DNA of 64,000 nt from Streptomyces caniscabiei (GCF_014930365.1 NZ_JABXWI010000024.1:1-64000), one strand, 5' to 3'; numbered from the stretch's first letter, positions 34,226 through 43,750 are shown. Made by a program: numbers and translations. The notes: generated by a model from the sequence alone, not told the origin.

Positions 34226-34972
34226 GTGACCGTATCAGGCAACTCAGCGCCCCGTAGCCCCGGAGAATCCGTCGATCTAGCCGCCCAGGTCGGCCGGGTC
34301 GCCGCACCTCTGCGTCAGCAGGTGCTCGATGTGCTGCGTCAGGCCATCCTCAGTTTCCACTACGCGCCTGGTCAGCGACTGGTCGAGCGCGAGCTGATCG
34401 AGGAGATCGGCGTCTCGCGCACCACCATCCGCGAGGCTCTGCGCGAGCTGGCGGCCGAGGGCCTCGTCAAGACCATCCCGCAGAAGGGCGCCGTCGTCGT
34501 GGTGCCCTCACTCCAGGAGGCGCTGGAGCTCTACGAACTGCGCGCCGCCCTGGAGGCACTCGCCGTGCGCCGGTTCACCGAGGTCGCGTCGGACGACCAG
34601 GTGGCGGAGCTGCGCGCCGCGTTCGAACAACTGGCCGAAGTGGCGAACGGCGACGGTGCCACCCTGCGGATCCTCCAGGCGAAGGGCCAGTTCTACGACG
34701 TCCTGCTGCGCGGCTGCGGCAACCGCTCGGTCCACTCCACGCTCGGCGGTGTCCAGGCCCGCCTCAGCCTGTTGCGGGCCACCTCGCTGGCCCAGCCAGG
34801 GCGCACCGCACGCAGTGTGCAGGAGCTGCGCGCCATGGTCGAGGCGATCGAGGCGCGCAATCCCGAGGCTGCCGTGCGTGCGTGCAACCACCACATCGAG
34901 CAGGCGAAGCGGGCGGGACTGGAGGGGCTGTCCGCCACCAGCGGGCTGCCGTTCAGCTCCGCCTCGCTCTGA
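34226..34972 (+). CDS. FCD-type GntR regulator 1
   Basis: This 248-residue protein is of the FadR subfamily. The winged helix has LIEEIGVSRTTIREALRELA and GLVKTIPQKGAVV, followed by an all-helical FCD domain starting near ELYELRAALEALAVRR, with the metal-ligand His of CNHHIEQAK near the end. Such proteins usually repress catabolic genes until an organic-acid ligand is bound. It is closely similar to the regulator at 51641 across the DNA-binding domain, so both probably read the same operators. The start GTG 34226 is chosen because the conserved region begins about 30 codons later and a palindrome lies directly before it. Confidence 0.9.
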   Translation: MTVSGNSAPRSPGESVDLAAQVGRVAAPLRQQVLDVLRQAILSFHYAPGQRLVERELIEEIGVSRTTIREALRELAAEGLVKTIPQKGAVVVVPSLQEALELYELRAALEALAVRRFTEVASDDQVAELRAAFEQLAEVANGDGATLRILQAKGQFYDVLLRGCGNRSVHSTLGGVQARLSLLRATSLAQPGRTARSVQELRAMVEAIEARNPEAAVRACNHHIEQAKRAGLEGLSATSGLPFSSASL

Positions 34973-35052
34973 GCCGCACCGCCTGAGCCGCACCGCCGGG
35001 AGCCAGGGCGCGCAGTCCGGAACACGCGCTTGCGGTAACACGCGCTTGCCGT

Positions 35053-35832
35053 TCAGTGCATGACGTATCCGCCGTTCGGTGACAGCGTCTGGCCCGTGTA
35101 GAACGCCGATTCGTCGCCGGCGAGGAACAGGATCGTATGCGCGATCTCCTCCGCGGAGGCGGCCCGGCGCAGCACCCCCAGGCCGACGACGGCACGGCGG
35201 ATCTCCCGGTCCGTCGGCAGCATCGGTGTGTCCGTCGCCCCGGGCGCCACCGCGTTGACCCGGATCCCGTCGTCCGCCACGAGCGCGGCCACCGCACGGG
35301 TCAGCCCCAGCACGCCGGCCTTGGACGCGGGGTACATGGCAGGCAGGGGGAAGTTGGCGAGGGCTCCCACGCTGGAGACGTTGACGACGGACCCGCCCGA
35401 CGGGGAGTTGCGACGCATGAGCCGCACGGCGGCTCGCACGGAGTAGAACGTACCGGTCAGGTTGACGGCTATGACCTCCGCGAAGTCCTCGTCGGTGAGC
35501 TCGCAGATGTCGGCCTGGGCGCCGGAGACGCCTGCCGCGTTCACCGCGATGTCGAGCCGTCCGAACTCGGTGAGAGCGCGTTCGTACGCGGCGTCCACCT
35601 GACCGCTGTCCCGTACGTCGGCACCGACCGGGATCGCCCCCGCGATCCCGGCCACCGCCCGGGCCGTCCCTTCGGCGTCCAGGTCCACGGCCAGGACCCG
35701 CGCCCCCTCGTCGGCGAAACGGCTCACCGTGGCCAGCCCGATGCCCGATGCGGCGCCGGTGACCAGGGCGGTCCTGCCGGCGAGCCGGCCGCCGGCCGGT
35801 GGCCGACGGCTCCCACTCGATGACGCTCCCAT
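35053..35832 (-). CDS. Short-chain dehydrogenase/reductase, end of ABC operon
   Basis: This 259-residue SDR has TGAASGIG near 25-32, VNAAGVSG in place of NNAG, a catalytic Ser near 153 and YPASK (Tyr/Lys). It ends SPNGGYVMH, typical of FabG-like members. AVDLDAEG after the second strand prefers NAD. It lies 12 bases after the solute-binding-protein gene and so is the last gene of the uptake operon. It probably oxidises the imported substrate or its sugar part (inference). The ATG 35832 follows GAGGAC. Confidence 0.85.
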   Translation of the reverse strand: MGASSSGSRRPPAGGRLAGRTALVTGAASGIGLATVSRFADEGARVLAVDLDAEGTARAVAGIAGAIPVGADVRDSGQVDAAYERALTEFGRLDIAVNAAGVSGAQADICELTDEDFAEVIAVNLTGTFYSVRAAVRLMRRNSPSGGSVVNVSSVGALANFPLPAMYPASKAGVLGLTRAVAALVADDGIRVNAVAPGATDTPMLPTDREIRRAVVGLGVLRRAASAEEIAHTILFLAGDESAFYTGQTLSPNGGYVMH

Positions 35833-35844
35833 ACGCCCCGGTCC

Positions 35845-37128
35845 TCAGCTCGTCGCGGGGCCGGCGGGGTGGTCGAAGAACTTGTCGAGGTACGCCTGCG
35901 GCATCCACGCCTCGCCGTCCGCGACCTCTCCGAGATCGCTCGGCTTCGCGCCCTTGGGCAGGTAGTCGGCCAGGTTCGCCTTGGTGATCAACGACGGCTC
36001 GCGGGTGATCGTGCCGACCTTCGGGCCCTCTCCTCCCATCACCATCATCCCGACGGAGAACAAGGCCTTCGTCTCCTGCGTGCCGTTGCCGCCCGTACCG
36101 GCGGTCTCATAACCGTCGGCCGCCTCCAGCTTCTTCCAGGAGGCGAGCGACGAGGCGGACGCACCGGCGTCCACCACTTTGGGGACCTTCCGTCCGGTCG
36201 AGTCGAAGGCCGCGTAGACGCCGGAGCCCATGACGCCGAGCTGCGCCACCATGTCGATCTTCTGCGGGTGGCTGGAGAGGAACTTCAGCAGCTCGGCCTT
36301 GGCCACGGGCGGCACGAAGGCGCCGTTGACCTCGCCGAGCACCTTCATGTCGGGGCATGCGGCCAGCACGTCCTTGACGGCCTGGTAGCCGATCTTCTCC
36401 GTCGACAGTCCCTGGAAGCCGCGGACGACGACGACATTGCCCTTGCCGTCGAGTTGCTTCGCGACGAGGGCGGCCGGCCGGGCGACGTTCAGGTAGGAGT
36501 TCTCCGCCACGTTCACGGCGTACTTGGAACGGATGGTGGAGGAGAGCGTGACCGTGACCACGCCCTTCTTGCCGGCCGCGTCGACCGCGGAGACCATCGC
36601 GTCGCCGGAGAGGGCCGTGATGAAGATGATGTCGACACCGGAGTCGACCAGTTCGTTGTAGCCGCGGATCTGCTCGGCCGGGGTCATGGTTGCCGGATCG
36701 GTCATGATGCGCTTGACGAGTTTGCCCTGGACCAGGCCCTTGGCCTTGGCGGCGGCGAAGCTCGCGTCCATCTGCTTGACGACGGACGCGGCGAACGCGT
36801 TCGAGACCGGCAGATACGAGAAGCCGACCTTCGCGGCGCGGTTCAGCTTCTTCTTGTCCCGCCAGGCGCTCGCGAACACGTCCTCGCCGTAGGCGTTGTA
36901 GGCCTTCTGAAGCTCCGCGGGCAGGGCCTCGATGGCGCCGTCGGGGTCCTTGGGCGCGATGGTCGGCACCTCGCCGCAGGCGGCGGACGCCTTCCCCTGG
37001 GTGTCGGTCGCGTCGGAGGCGACCGTGCCGCCCGCCCCGCCACAGCCGGCGAGCAGGGCCGTGAGGACGATCCCGGTGGACGACGCCACGACGCTCCTGC
37101 GGGCGAGCCGGTAGCTGGATCTGTTCAT
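35845..37128 (-). CDS. ABC importer substrate-binding lipoprotein
   Basis: This 427-residue secreted protein has a signal peptide with twin Arg and the lipobox LLAGC (lipidated Cys29). The mature part resembles Peripla_BP_4 solute receptors for ribose or other sugars and autoinducer-2. AEQIRGYNELVDSGVDIIFI, GKGNVVVVRGFQGLS and TGGNGTQETKAL are its recognisable blocks. It would hand the substrate to the two permeases encoded upstream. Its start, 37128, leaves 65 bases to the first permease stop, containing a purine-rich run. The ligand is unknown; an aromatic glycoside is conceivable given the neighbours (inference). Confidence 0.88.
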   Translation of the reverse strand: MNRSSYRLARRSVVASSTGIVLTALLAGCGGAGGTVASDATDTQGKASAACGEVPTIAPKDPDGAIEALPAELQKAYNAYGEDVFASAWRDKKKLNRAAKVGFSYLPVSNAFAASVVKQMDASFAAAKAKGLVQGKLVKRIMTDPATMTPAEQIRGYNELVDSGVDIIFITALSGDAMVSAVDAAGKKGVVTVTLSSTIRSKYAVNVAENSYLNVARPAALVAKQLDGKGNVVVVRGFQGLSTEKIGYQAVKDVLAACPDMKVLGEVNGAFVPPVAKAELLKFLSSHPQKIDMVAQLGVMGSGVYAAFDSTGRKVPKVVDAGASASSLASWKKLEAADGYETAGTGGNGTQETKALFSVGMMVMGGEGPKVGTITREPSLITKANLADYLPKGAKPSDLGEVADGEAWMPQAYLDKFFDHPAGPATS

Positions 37129-37193
37129 GGTGAGCCTTTCCGAAACAGAGGAGAAGGAGGGAGAAGAGGAGAGAGGGAGAAGGAGGGGAGACG

Positions 37194-38249
37194 TCAGACC
37201 TGGTCGCGGAGCCTGCGCTCGCGGCCGTAGACCGCCATCGCGGCGAGGATCACGACGCCGTTGAGGATCTGCTGGTCGGCTTCCTGAAAGCCCAGCCCGA
37301 CGAGCACGGTGGAGACCGCGGTGAGCAGCAGGACGCCGACGGTGGTGCGGGTGTAGCTCCCGGGTCCGCCGAACGCCGTACCGCCGAGGACGACCGCGGC
37401 GATGCTCTGGAACAGGTAGGGGTTCCCGAGCCGGTTGTCGACGTTCCCCGCGAAGCCCGCCAGGACGACGCCGGCGAGGATCGCGAGGGCCGCCGCGACG
37501 GCGTACACCGTGACCCAGACCTTCCGGGTGCTGATGTGGGCGAGGTCCGCGGCCACCGGACTCGCGCCGGTGGCCAGCAGTCGCCGACCGGGGCGGGTGC
37601 GGTGCAGCACCACGGAGACGACGGCGATCGCGAGTGCCCAGACGACCACCACGGGGGGCACGGGGATTCCGAAGGTCGACGCCGTGGGGGCGCTCAGTCG
37701 GCTCACCCAGTCGGGGGCGCCCGCTCCGGTGCCGCCGCCGCTGAGGACGGAGGTCACGCCGACGGCGATCGAGCCCGCCGCGAGGGTGACGATGATCGGG
37801 TGGATGCCGAAGCGGTGGCACAGATAGCCGACGAGACCGCCCATGGCGGCGCCGCATGCGACGGCGACGGCAAGCATGACGGGCAGCGGCACTCCCGGGA
37901 TCGCGCCGAACTGGGTGACGGTCACCGCGCCGGCGACGATGAACCCGGCGAGGGACAGGTCGATCCCCCTGATCAGTACGACGAGGGTCTGTCCGATCGA
38001 GGCGAGGCCGGTGAGTGCGCAGAGCACCAGGACCGAGCGCATGCTCGTCGGTTCAAGGAACCCCGGCATGACGGCCGCGCCCCACGCGAGAACGGCCATG
38101 GTGAGCAGGAGCTGGACGAGCGGGAACCGTCGCTGGAGGGAGAGGAGTCGCTGTCCGGCCGAGGGACCGTGGGCGGCCACCGGTGCCGGGATGTCGCCGA
38201 CGGGGGCGAGGGGGGCCCTGTCGAGCGAGCCTTGCTGCGTGGTCATCAT
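37194..38249 (-). CDS. ABC importer permease 1 (RbsC-like)
   Basis: This 351-residue membrane protein of the BPD_transp_2 family has about eight to ten predicted helices. The family loop RGIDLSLAGFIVAG carries the conserved DLS motif, and VLGGTAFGGPGSYTRT near the C-terminal third matches the RbsC GG(T)xxxGG segment. It pairs with the second permease to form a heterodimeric channel. The start ATG 38249 overlaps the stop of the upstream permease as ATGA, which fixes it over longer alternatives. Confidence 0.9.
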   Translation of the reverse strand: MMTTQQGSLDRAPLAPVGDIPAPVAAHGPSAGQRLLSLQRRFPLVQLLLTMAVLAWGAAVMPGFLEPTSMRSVLVLCALTGLASIGQTLVVLIRGIDLSLAGFIVAGAVTVTQFGAIPGVPLPVMLAVAVACGAAMGGLVGYLCHRFGIHPIIVTLAAGSIAVGVTSVLSGGGTGAGAPDWVSRLSAPTASTFGIPVPPVVVVWALAIAVVSVVLHRTRPGRRLLATGASPVAADLAHISTRKVWVTVYAVAAALAILAGVVLAGFAGNVDNRLGNPYLFQSIAAVVLGGTAFGGPGSYTRTTVGVLLLTAVSTVLVGLGFQEADQQILNGVVILAAMAVYGRERRLRDQV

Positions 38250-39271
38250 CGCCTTTCCTTCAGTTCTCGTGCCGCGACGGCCCCGAAGAGCACCGCTCCG
38301 ATGAGCAGGACGCCGTAGATCACCTGGAGCCATGTCTGCGGCACCTGGAGCACTCCGAGCAGGCTCTGCAGCAGGTAGATGGCGGCGGCGCCGGCGAGCG
38401 CGTTGGCGATTCCGCCGCCCCCGCCCTGCAGGGGGATGCCGCCGAGGGAGACGGCGGCGATCGCGATGAGCGTGTAGGAGGTGCTGGTGCCGGCCTCGGC
38501 CGTGGACGCCAGCCCGATGAGGACCAGGCCTCCCACCGCCGCCATGGCGCCGCCCAGGGAGTAGGCGAGGACCCGCACCGCGCCGACGGGCACTCCGCTG
38601 GTGAACGCCGTGACGTCGTTGCCGCCCACGGAGCGCAGCAGGCTGCCGTACGTCGTCAGCCTGGTGACCAGCAGCCAGAGGGCGGCGGGGACGGCCAGCG
38701 CGACGAGGCCGCCCGGGACCGGTCCCATCGACCCCGCGAAGCCCGCCATCCAGGAGCCGGAGATCGTGGTGGGGCTGGGCGACAGTTTGAGGTCGACGCC
38801 GGTGAGGACGAAGAACATGGCGAGGGTGACGACGATCGGCTGAAGTCGGCCCACGACGATGAGCAGACCGGTGAGGGTTCCGACCAGCGCGCCCGCCGCC
38901 ATGAGGAGGGGCAGGGCGACGTACCCGCCGAGGCCGGCCGGCTGAAGCTGGGTCGCGTAGAGGAGACCGCTCAGCGTCATCAGCGGGCTGACCGACAGGT
39001 CGATGCCGCCACGTCCGCTCATGATCGAGGGCACGCTCGCCATGGCGGCGATACCGAGCGGGGCCAGGGCGGCCAGTTGGGAGGTGGCGCCGAAGCGGGG
39101 TTGCAGGGCGAGGTTGGCGATGAGGAGCGTGGCCGCCAGGAGGACCGCGAAGAGGTAGGTGTGGCGTCCGAACAGGGATCTGAGCGTGCGCCGGGGCGCG
39201 GGGGCCGTGTGCCGGGCGGGCCGGCCGGGCTTGTGGGCGGAGGTGCGGGAGGCGTGGTCGACGGTGCTCAC
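38246..39271 (-). CDS. ABC importer permease 2 (RbsC-like)
   Basis: This 341-residue polytopic protein of the same family as its neighbour has GRGGIDLSVSPLMTLSGLLY (DLS motif), GGNDVTAFTSGVPV (RxxGxN-like segment) and VSLGGIPLQGGGGGIANALAG. It starts at GTG 39271 with a GTGA overlap to the ATPase gene. Both permeases are distinct paralogues rather than copies, as in XylH- or YtfT/YjfF-type importers with two permease genes. Confidence 0.9.
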   Translation of the reverse strand: MSTVDHASRTSAHKPGRPARHTAPAPRRTLRSLFGRHTYLFAVLLAATLLIANLALQPRFGATSQLAALAPLGIAAMASVPSIMSGRGGIDLSVSPLMTLSGLLYATQLQPAGLGGYVALPLLMAAGALVGTLTGLLIVVGRLQPIVVTLAMFFVLTGVDLKLSPSPTTISGSWMAGFAGSMGPVPGGLVALAVPAALWLLVTRLTTYGSLLRSVGGNDVTAFTSGVPVGAVRVLAYSLGGAMAAVGGLVLIGLASTAEAGTSTSYTLIAIAAVSLGGIPLQGGGGGIANALAGAAAIYLLQSLLGVLQVPQTWLQVIYGVLLIGAVLFGAVAARELKERR

Positions 39272-40839
39272 GCGGCCACCGCCGCTCCGCCGAAGAAGGC
39301 GTCGACGAGCCGTTCCCTGTTCAGCTCCTCCCGGATGAGTTCCGTGGCGAGGGAGCCCTCCCGGAACACCAGGACGCGGTCCATCAGCTCGACGTGCTCG
39401 TCGACCTCCGAGGACAGCATGACGACGGTCAGCCCCTGTCCGGCCAACTCGCGCAGCAGCCGGTAGAGGTCGCGTTTGGCTCCCACGTCGATTCCTCTCG
39501 TCGGGTCGTTGAGCAGCAGGACATCGGGGTCGGCGGCCAGCCAGCGGGCGATGACGACCTTCTGCTGGTTGCCGCCGCTCAGCGTGGTGATCGCGTCCGA
39601 CGTACGGCCGAACCTGATGCCGAGCCGATCCACGTAGTGGCGAAACCGCGTCTCGGCGGCGCGCTCGGACAGCAGCCCTTTCCTGACGTCCTGTTCGGCG
39701 GTGGCGATGGCGAAGTTGTCCAGGATGGACATCCACGGCAGGATCGACTCTCCGCGCCGGTCCCGCGCCACGTACGCGATGCCCAGGTCCCGCGCCTTGC
39801 GGGTGTCGGTCACCCGGTGTTCCCGGTCTCCCTCGATCCGTACGACTCCGTCGGTGTCGCCGTGCCCGACGAGGAGGCGGAGGAAGTCGTCCTGGCCGTG
39901 GCCCTCCAGGCCGGCCAGCCCGATGATCTCGCCCCGGCGCAACTGCGCCCGGCACGGCTCGCCGCCGGGCCGCAGGCGTGAGCCGGTGACCTTCAGGACG
40001 ACCGGGCGTGCCTCGGTGGCGGAACCGGTGGCGGTGGCCGAATCGGTGGCGGTGGCGTCGGGGACCGTGCGGGCCGTGTCCTGCACCAGGTGCGCGCCAC
40101 CCGTCATCAGCCGGATCATCTCGTCGTGCTCCCAGTCCGCGCCGAGGGTGCCCACCGTGCGGCCCGACCGGAGCACGGTGACGCGGTCGCCGATCTCCCG
40201 GATCTCGTCCATCCGGTGGGTGATGAGGACGATGCTCATGCCCAGCGCCGCCCGTTGCCTCACCAGGGCGAACAGGCGGGTGCGGGTGTCGTGGTCGAGG
40301 GCGGAGGTCGCCTCGTCGAGGATCAGCACCTTGGGGTCGCGAAGCAGCGACCGGGCGATGCCGCAGGCCTGGCGGTCGCTGAGCTGGAGCGAGCCGAAGG
40401 GGGCGTCCAGCTCGGGCGGCGTGACGAGCAGCGCGGCGAGGACCTCCGCCGCCTTGGCACGGCGGCCGGCATCACGGGTCACGGGGCGCAGCAGGCGGTC
40501 CGCGCCGAGCCACAGATTGTCCAGGACGGACCTGTTCTCGACGCCGAGCACCTCCTGGAACACCGTGTCGATGCCCGCGCGCAGTGACTGAGCCGGGGTG
40601 CGCGGGGCGAAGGGCCGACCGCCGACCGTCATGGAGCCGGTGTCGGGGTGGTGCACCCCGCTGAGGATCTTGACCAGCGTGCTCTTCCCCGAGCCGTTCT
40701 CCCCCACGAGGGCGTGCACCTCGCCCGGGAACAGACGGAGTGCGGCGTCCTGGAGGGCGACCGTCGGACCGAAGTGCTTCCGTAGGCCGTCGACCGCCAG
40801 CACGGCTTCCGGCTCAGCTGTGAGCGGGTGGGTCGGCAC
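39268..40839 (-). CDS. ABC importer ATPase (RbsA/XylG-like, duplicated NBD)
   Basis: This 523-residue protein has two nucleotide-binding domains. The first has Walker A GENGSGKST (46-54), LQLSDRQ as a variant signature and KVLILDEATSALD. The second has a degenerate P-loop (GLEGHGQDD, no Lys), LSGGNQQK and DVLLLNDPTRGID, the standard asymmetry of the carbohydrate-uptake CUT2 family. GTG 40839 is chosen for the AGGAGGGG site ten bases before it; the longer frame runs over the operator region. It is the first gene of a five-gene uptake operon, with an operator copy at 40903-40921. Confidence 0.92.
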   Translation of the reverse strand: MPTHPLTAEPEAVLAVDGLRKHFGPTVALQDAALRLFPGEVHALVGENGSGKSTLVKILSGVHHPDTGSMTVGGRPFAPRTPAQSLRAGIDTVFQEVLGVENRSVLDNLWLGADRLLRPVTRDAGRRAKAAEVLAALLVTPPELDAPFGSLQLSDRQACGIARSLLRDPKVLILDEATSALDHDTRTRLFALVRQRAALGMSIVLITHRMDEIREIGDRVTVLRSGRTVGTLGADWEHDEMIRLMTGGAHLVQDTARTVPDATATDSATATGSATEARPVVLKVTGSRLRPGGEPCRAQLRRGEIIGLAGLEGHGQDDFLRLLVGHGDTDGVVRIEGDREHRVTDTRKARDLGIAYVARDRRGESILPWMSILDNFAIATAEQDVRKGLLSERAAETRFRHYVDRLGIRFGRTSDAITTLSGGNQQKVVIARWLAADPDVLLLNDPTRGIDVGAKRDLYRLLRELAGQGLTVVMLSSEVDEHVELMDRVLVFREGSLATELIREELNRERLVDAFFGGAAVAA

Positions 40840-40902
40840 TGACCCCTCCTGACTTGGGTGACTGATTCCAGACGGAACCCAGACGTATCCCAGATCGAAT
40901 GA

Positions 40903-40921
40903 TTGTCGTCTGGTCATACAA
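40903..40921. promoter_or_regulatory. Island operator copy (uptake operon)
   Basis: TTGTCGTCTGGTCATACAA, 64 bases before the ATPase start. The ends TTGT...ACAA are inverted. Read on the minus strand it is TTGTATGACCAGACGACAA. It lies within a shared divergent region and overlaps a TACAAT -10-like hexamer. Confidence 0.72.
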
Positions 40922-41049
40922 TGTATGGAGCGAGGCAGACGGTAGCGCGTCGTCGAAACCGGCGTCCAGAGGCGAATCACCTCGAATTTGCTCGATGCCC
41001 GACGTGTGGACCGGGGTGGATCCGCAGGAATATCCGGACCCCAGCCTGA

Positions 41050-41068
41050 TTGTCGTCTCGTCATACAA
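41050..41068. promoter_or_regulatory. Island operator copy (NmrA/VAO operon)
   Basis: TTGTCGTCTCGTCATACAA is identical to the site at 40903 at 18 of 19 positions and in the same orientation. It lies 61 bases before GTG 41130. The two sites probably serve the two divergent units. Confidence 0.75.
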
Positions 41069-41129
41069 AGAGTACGGTTGGCGAGCACCACCCGGGCGGG
41101 CCGGGTCGGCGAGCACCAAAGGAGTGCAC

Positions 41130-42089
41130 GTGTACCTCATCACCGGTGCCAGCGGAGGGCTGGCCCAGACCGCAGCGGAACTGCTGCTGGAGTCGGTCCC
41201 CGCCGACCAGGTCATCCTGACGACGCGGGCGCCCGGCAAGCTCCAGTCCTTCGCCGACCGTGGCGTCCACGTGCGGTACGCCGACTTCGCCGATCCGGTC
41301 GGCCTCGAAGCGGCCTTCGAGGGGGCGGAGCGGATGCTGCTGGTGTCCACCGCCCAGGTCGGTACGAGAATCGGTCTCCACCGCAACGCGATCGACGCGG
41401 CCCGGCGCGCCGGGGTGCGGTACCTCGCCTACACCTCGATCGTCGGCGCCGGCACCGTGGACAACGACGCCGTCGTCTGTCTGGAGCACCGCGCGACCGA
41501 GGAGATACTCCGCGAGTCGGGACTGCGCTGGAACGCCCTGCGGGACGCCCAGTACGCGCAGGCGGTGGCCTACTTCATCGCGCCGGGCGCCGTCGCCATG
41601 GGCAGCATGGTCGGCGCCTGGGGCGAGGGCACGGTCGGGTTCGTCTCCAGGGAGGACTGCGCCGCGTCGGCCGTCGGTGCGCTGCTCGGGCGCGGCGAGG
41701 ACGACCGGGCCTACGAGATCACCGGCCCGGAGGAACTGTCCTACCGTCAGGTGTGCGCCCTGATCGCCGAGATCAGCGGCGCCGACATCGCCTACGTTCC
41801 GATCAGTGACGAGGAGCAGTACGCCATCTTCGACTCCATGGGCGTGCCCCGGGAGTACGACGAGGAGGCGATCGCCGCCTCCCCGATCCCGTGGAACAGC
41901 GACGACATGGTCTCCTTCAGCCGGGCGATCCGCCTCGGACACATGTCGTCCCTCAGCGACGCCGTGCAGATCCTGGCCGGGCGGGCGCCTCGCTCCATAC
42001 GCTCGGTGCTGGAGGAGGCCGCGGCCACCTGGCCGCCGGCCGCCCCGCCCGCCGACGCCACCGAGACCGTGGTGGAGGCCGCGCGATGA
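41130..42089 (+). CDS. NmrA-type NAD(P)-binding oxidoreductase
   Basis: This 319-residue atypical SDR begins YLITGASGGLAQTAAELLLE (Rossmann motif near 4-11). It has STAQVGTRIGLHRNAIDAA and RYLAYTSIVG, as in NmrA/quinone oxidoreductase 2 (QorB) proteins, and lacks the YxxxK pair. It could reduce a quinone or methide formed by the oxidase encoded next (inference). The start GTG 41130 follows AAAGGAG. The stop overlaps the oxidase start as ATGA. Confidence 0.82.
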   Translation: MYLITGASGGLAQTAAELLLESVPADQVILTTRAPGKLQSFADRGVHVRYADFADPVGLEAAFEGAERMLLVSTAQVGTRIGLHRNAIDAARRAGVRYLAYTSIVGAGTVDNDAVVCLEHRATEEILRESGLRWNALRDAQYAQAVAYFIAPGAVAMGSMVGAWGEGTVGFVSREDCAASAVGALLGRGEDDRAYEITGPEELSYRQVCALIAEISGADIAYVPISDEEQYAIFDSMGVPREYDEEAIAASPIPWNSDDMVSFSRAIRLGHMSSLSDAVQILAGRAPRSIRSVLEEAAATWPPAAPPADATETVVEAAR

Positions 42090-43687
42090 GCACCGACACG
42101 AACACCGACGCCGTCGGCGACGGCACCTACCTCACCGACAAGGCACTGCGGCGCTTCGTCGACGCGCTCGGCGAGGACGGTGTCGTCCTCGGTGAGGGCC
42201 GCTTCCACGAGCAGTACCGCGACAAGTACTGGCACCGCGACGACGACACCTACGACCCCGCCGCCGTCCTGCTGCCGCGCAGCGCCGAGGAGGTACAGGC
42301 GGTCGTCCGGATCGCGAACGAGTTCGGGGTGCCGATCTGGACCTCCTCCCAGGGCCGCAACTATGGCTACGGCGGCTCCTCGCCCCGCCTGAAGGCGACC
42401 GTCGTGGTCAGCCTGACCCGGATGAACCGCGTCCTGGAGATCAACCGCGACCTGGCGTACGCGGTGGTGGAACCGGGCGTGCGCTGGATCGACCTGTACG
42501 ACGCGCTGAAGGAGTCCGGCAACGAGGATCTGATGGTGACCGTCCCCGACCTCGGCTGGGGCAGCGTCATCGGCAACTCCCTCGACTGCGGGATCACCTA
42601 CCAGCCCTACGGCGCCGACTTCATGGCCCCGTGCGGGATGGAAGTCGTGCTGGCCAACGGCGAGTTGCTGCGCACGGGCATGGGTGCCATCCCGGACAAC
42701 AAGTCCTGGCACACCTACAAGCGCGGCCTCGGACCGGTGCTCGACGGCCTGTTCGTGCAGTCCAACTTCGGCATCGTGACGCGGATGGGCTACTGGCTGA
42801 TGCCGCGCCCGGAGGCGTACGCCCCGTTCTTCCTGACGGTGCCGCAGGACGAGCACCTGGAGCAGGCCATCGACATCATCCGCCGGCTCCGCCTCGACGG
42901 CACGCTGCGCGGTGTGCCGAGCATGTACAACACCGTGACGCTGGCGGCCCAGTTCCCCGATGTGATGGGCCGTTTCGCGGGTGCCGACGGTGCCTTCAGC
43001 GAGGAGACCCTGAACGAGATGGCCGATGCCACCGGGCTCGGCCGGTGGGCGCTGCGCGGGGCACTGTGGGGGGACGGCCCCGTCGTGGAGCACCAGTTGG
43101 CGAAGATCCGGGCGGCGTGGAGCGAGGTTCCCGGCGGCCAGATGCTCTTCGAGCGGACGTACGGGCCGCAGGAGTACGACGAGATCCGTTCGATCCCCGA
43201 CAAGTGCCAGGGGGGTCTGCCCGGGCTCGATCTGCTCGACGCCATTCCGGAGGGCGTCGCCCATATCGGCTTCTCCCCCGCGATTCCGCTGGTCGGCAGT
43301 GATGTGCGGGAGGTCGTCGACCTCTTCGACCGGATCGTGCGGGAGGAGGTCGGGGTCAATGTGGCCGGCGGGCTGCTGATCATCAATGAGCGGACGGCGC
43401 TGTACGTCACCGGGCTCAACTACGACTACCGGGACGCGGAGCAGTGCCGTCGGGCCTACGACGCGCTGAAGGTGCTCGTGGCGGAGGCGGGGCGGCGCGG
43501 GTACGGCGAATACCGCGCGCACCTGGACTTCATGGACCTGGCGTCCGCGCAGTACTCCTTCAACGACCACGCCTACCGCCGGTTCTGCGAGACGATCAAG
43601 GACGCGGTCGACCCGAACGGGATCCTGTCGCCGGGCCGGCACGGGATCTGGCCGGAGAACCTCCGCCACCTGGCGGATCGCGGCTGA
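42086..43687 (+). CDS. VAO/PCMH-type flavin oxidase 1
   Basis: This 533-residue protein is of the vanillyl-alcohol oxidase/p-cresol methylhydroxylase group. AAVLLPRSAEEVQAVVRIAN opens the FAD-binding PP domain, and SQGRNYGYGG near 88-97 binds the FAD pyrophosphate. PDLGWGSVIGNSLDCGITY, VLANGELLRTGMGAIP and the C-terminal DPNGILSPGRHGIWP complete the signatures. Family enzymes oxidise 4-alkyl- or 4-hydroxybenzyl phenols through a quinone methide. A paralogue lies at 44590 in the opposite direction. A large hairpin follows this gene. Confidence 0.9.
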   Translation: MSTDTNTDAVGDGTYLTDKALRRFVDALGEDGVVLGEGRFHEQYRDKYWHRDDDTYDPAAVLLPRSAEEVQAVVRIANEFGVPIWTSSQGRNYGYGGSSPRLKATVVVSLTRMNRVLEINRDLAYAVVEPGVRWIDLYDALKESGNEDLMVTVPDLGWGSVIGNSLDCGITYQPYGADFMAPCGMEVVLANGELLRTGMGAIPDNKSWHTYKRGLGPVLDGLFVQSNFGIVTRMGYWLMPRPEAYAPFFLTVPQDEHLEQAIDIIRRLRLDGTLRGVPSMYNTVTLAAQFPDVMGRFAGADGAFSEETLNEMADATGLGRWALRGALWGDGPVVEHQLAKIRAAWSEVPGGQMLFERTYGPQEYDEIRSIPDKCQGGLPGLDLLDAIPEGVAHIGFSPAIPLVGSDVREVVDLFDRIVREEVGVNVAGGLLIINERTALYVTGLNYDYRDAEQCRRAYDALKVLVAEAGRRGYGEYRAHLDFMDLASAQYSFNDHAYRRFCETIKDAVDPNGILSPGRHGIWPENLRHLADRG

Positions 43688-43691
43688 GACG

Positions 43692-43749
43692 GAGACGGAC
43701 ATGCACGTGGGGCCCCGGCTGAGTCGGGGCCCCACTTCATGTCCGTCTC
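43692..43749. terminator. Exceptionally long two-part bidirectional hairpin
   Basis: The outer stem GAGACGGACATG (43692-43703) pairs with CATGTCCGTCTC (43738-43749). The inner stem GTGGGGCCCCG (43707-43717) pairs with CGGGGCCCCAC (43725-43735) round a 7-base loop. It lies exactly between two convergent operons, beginning 5 bases after one stop and ending 1 base before the other. Confidence 0.85.
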
Positions 43750-43750
43750 T

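Noticed and set aside
33801..34229. Plus-strand frame beginning SKLLEEPGDDVTEMDR
   Set aside because: No recognisable family; the frame runs through the operator and promoter of the GntR gene and is probably fortuitous.
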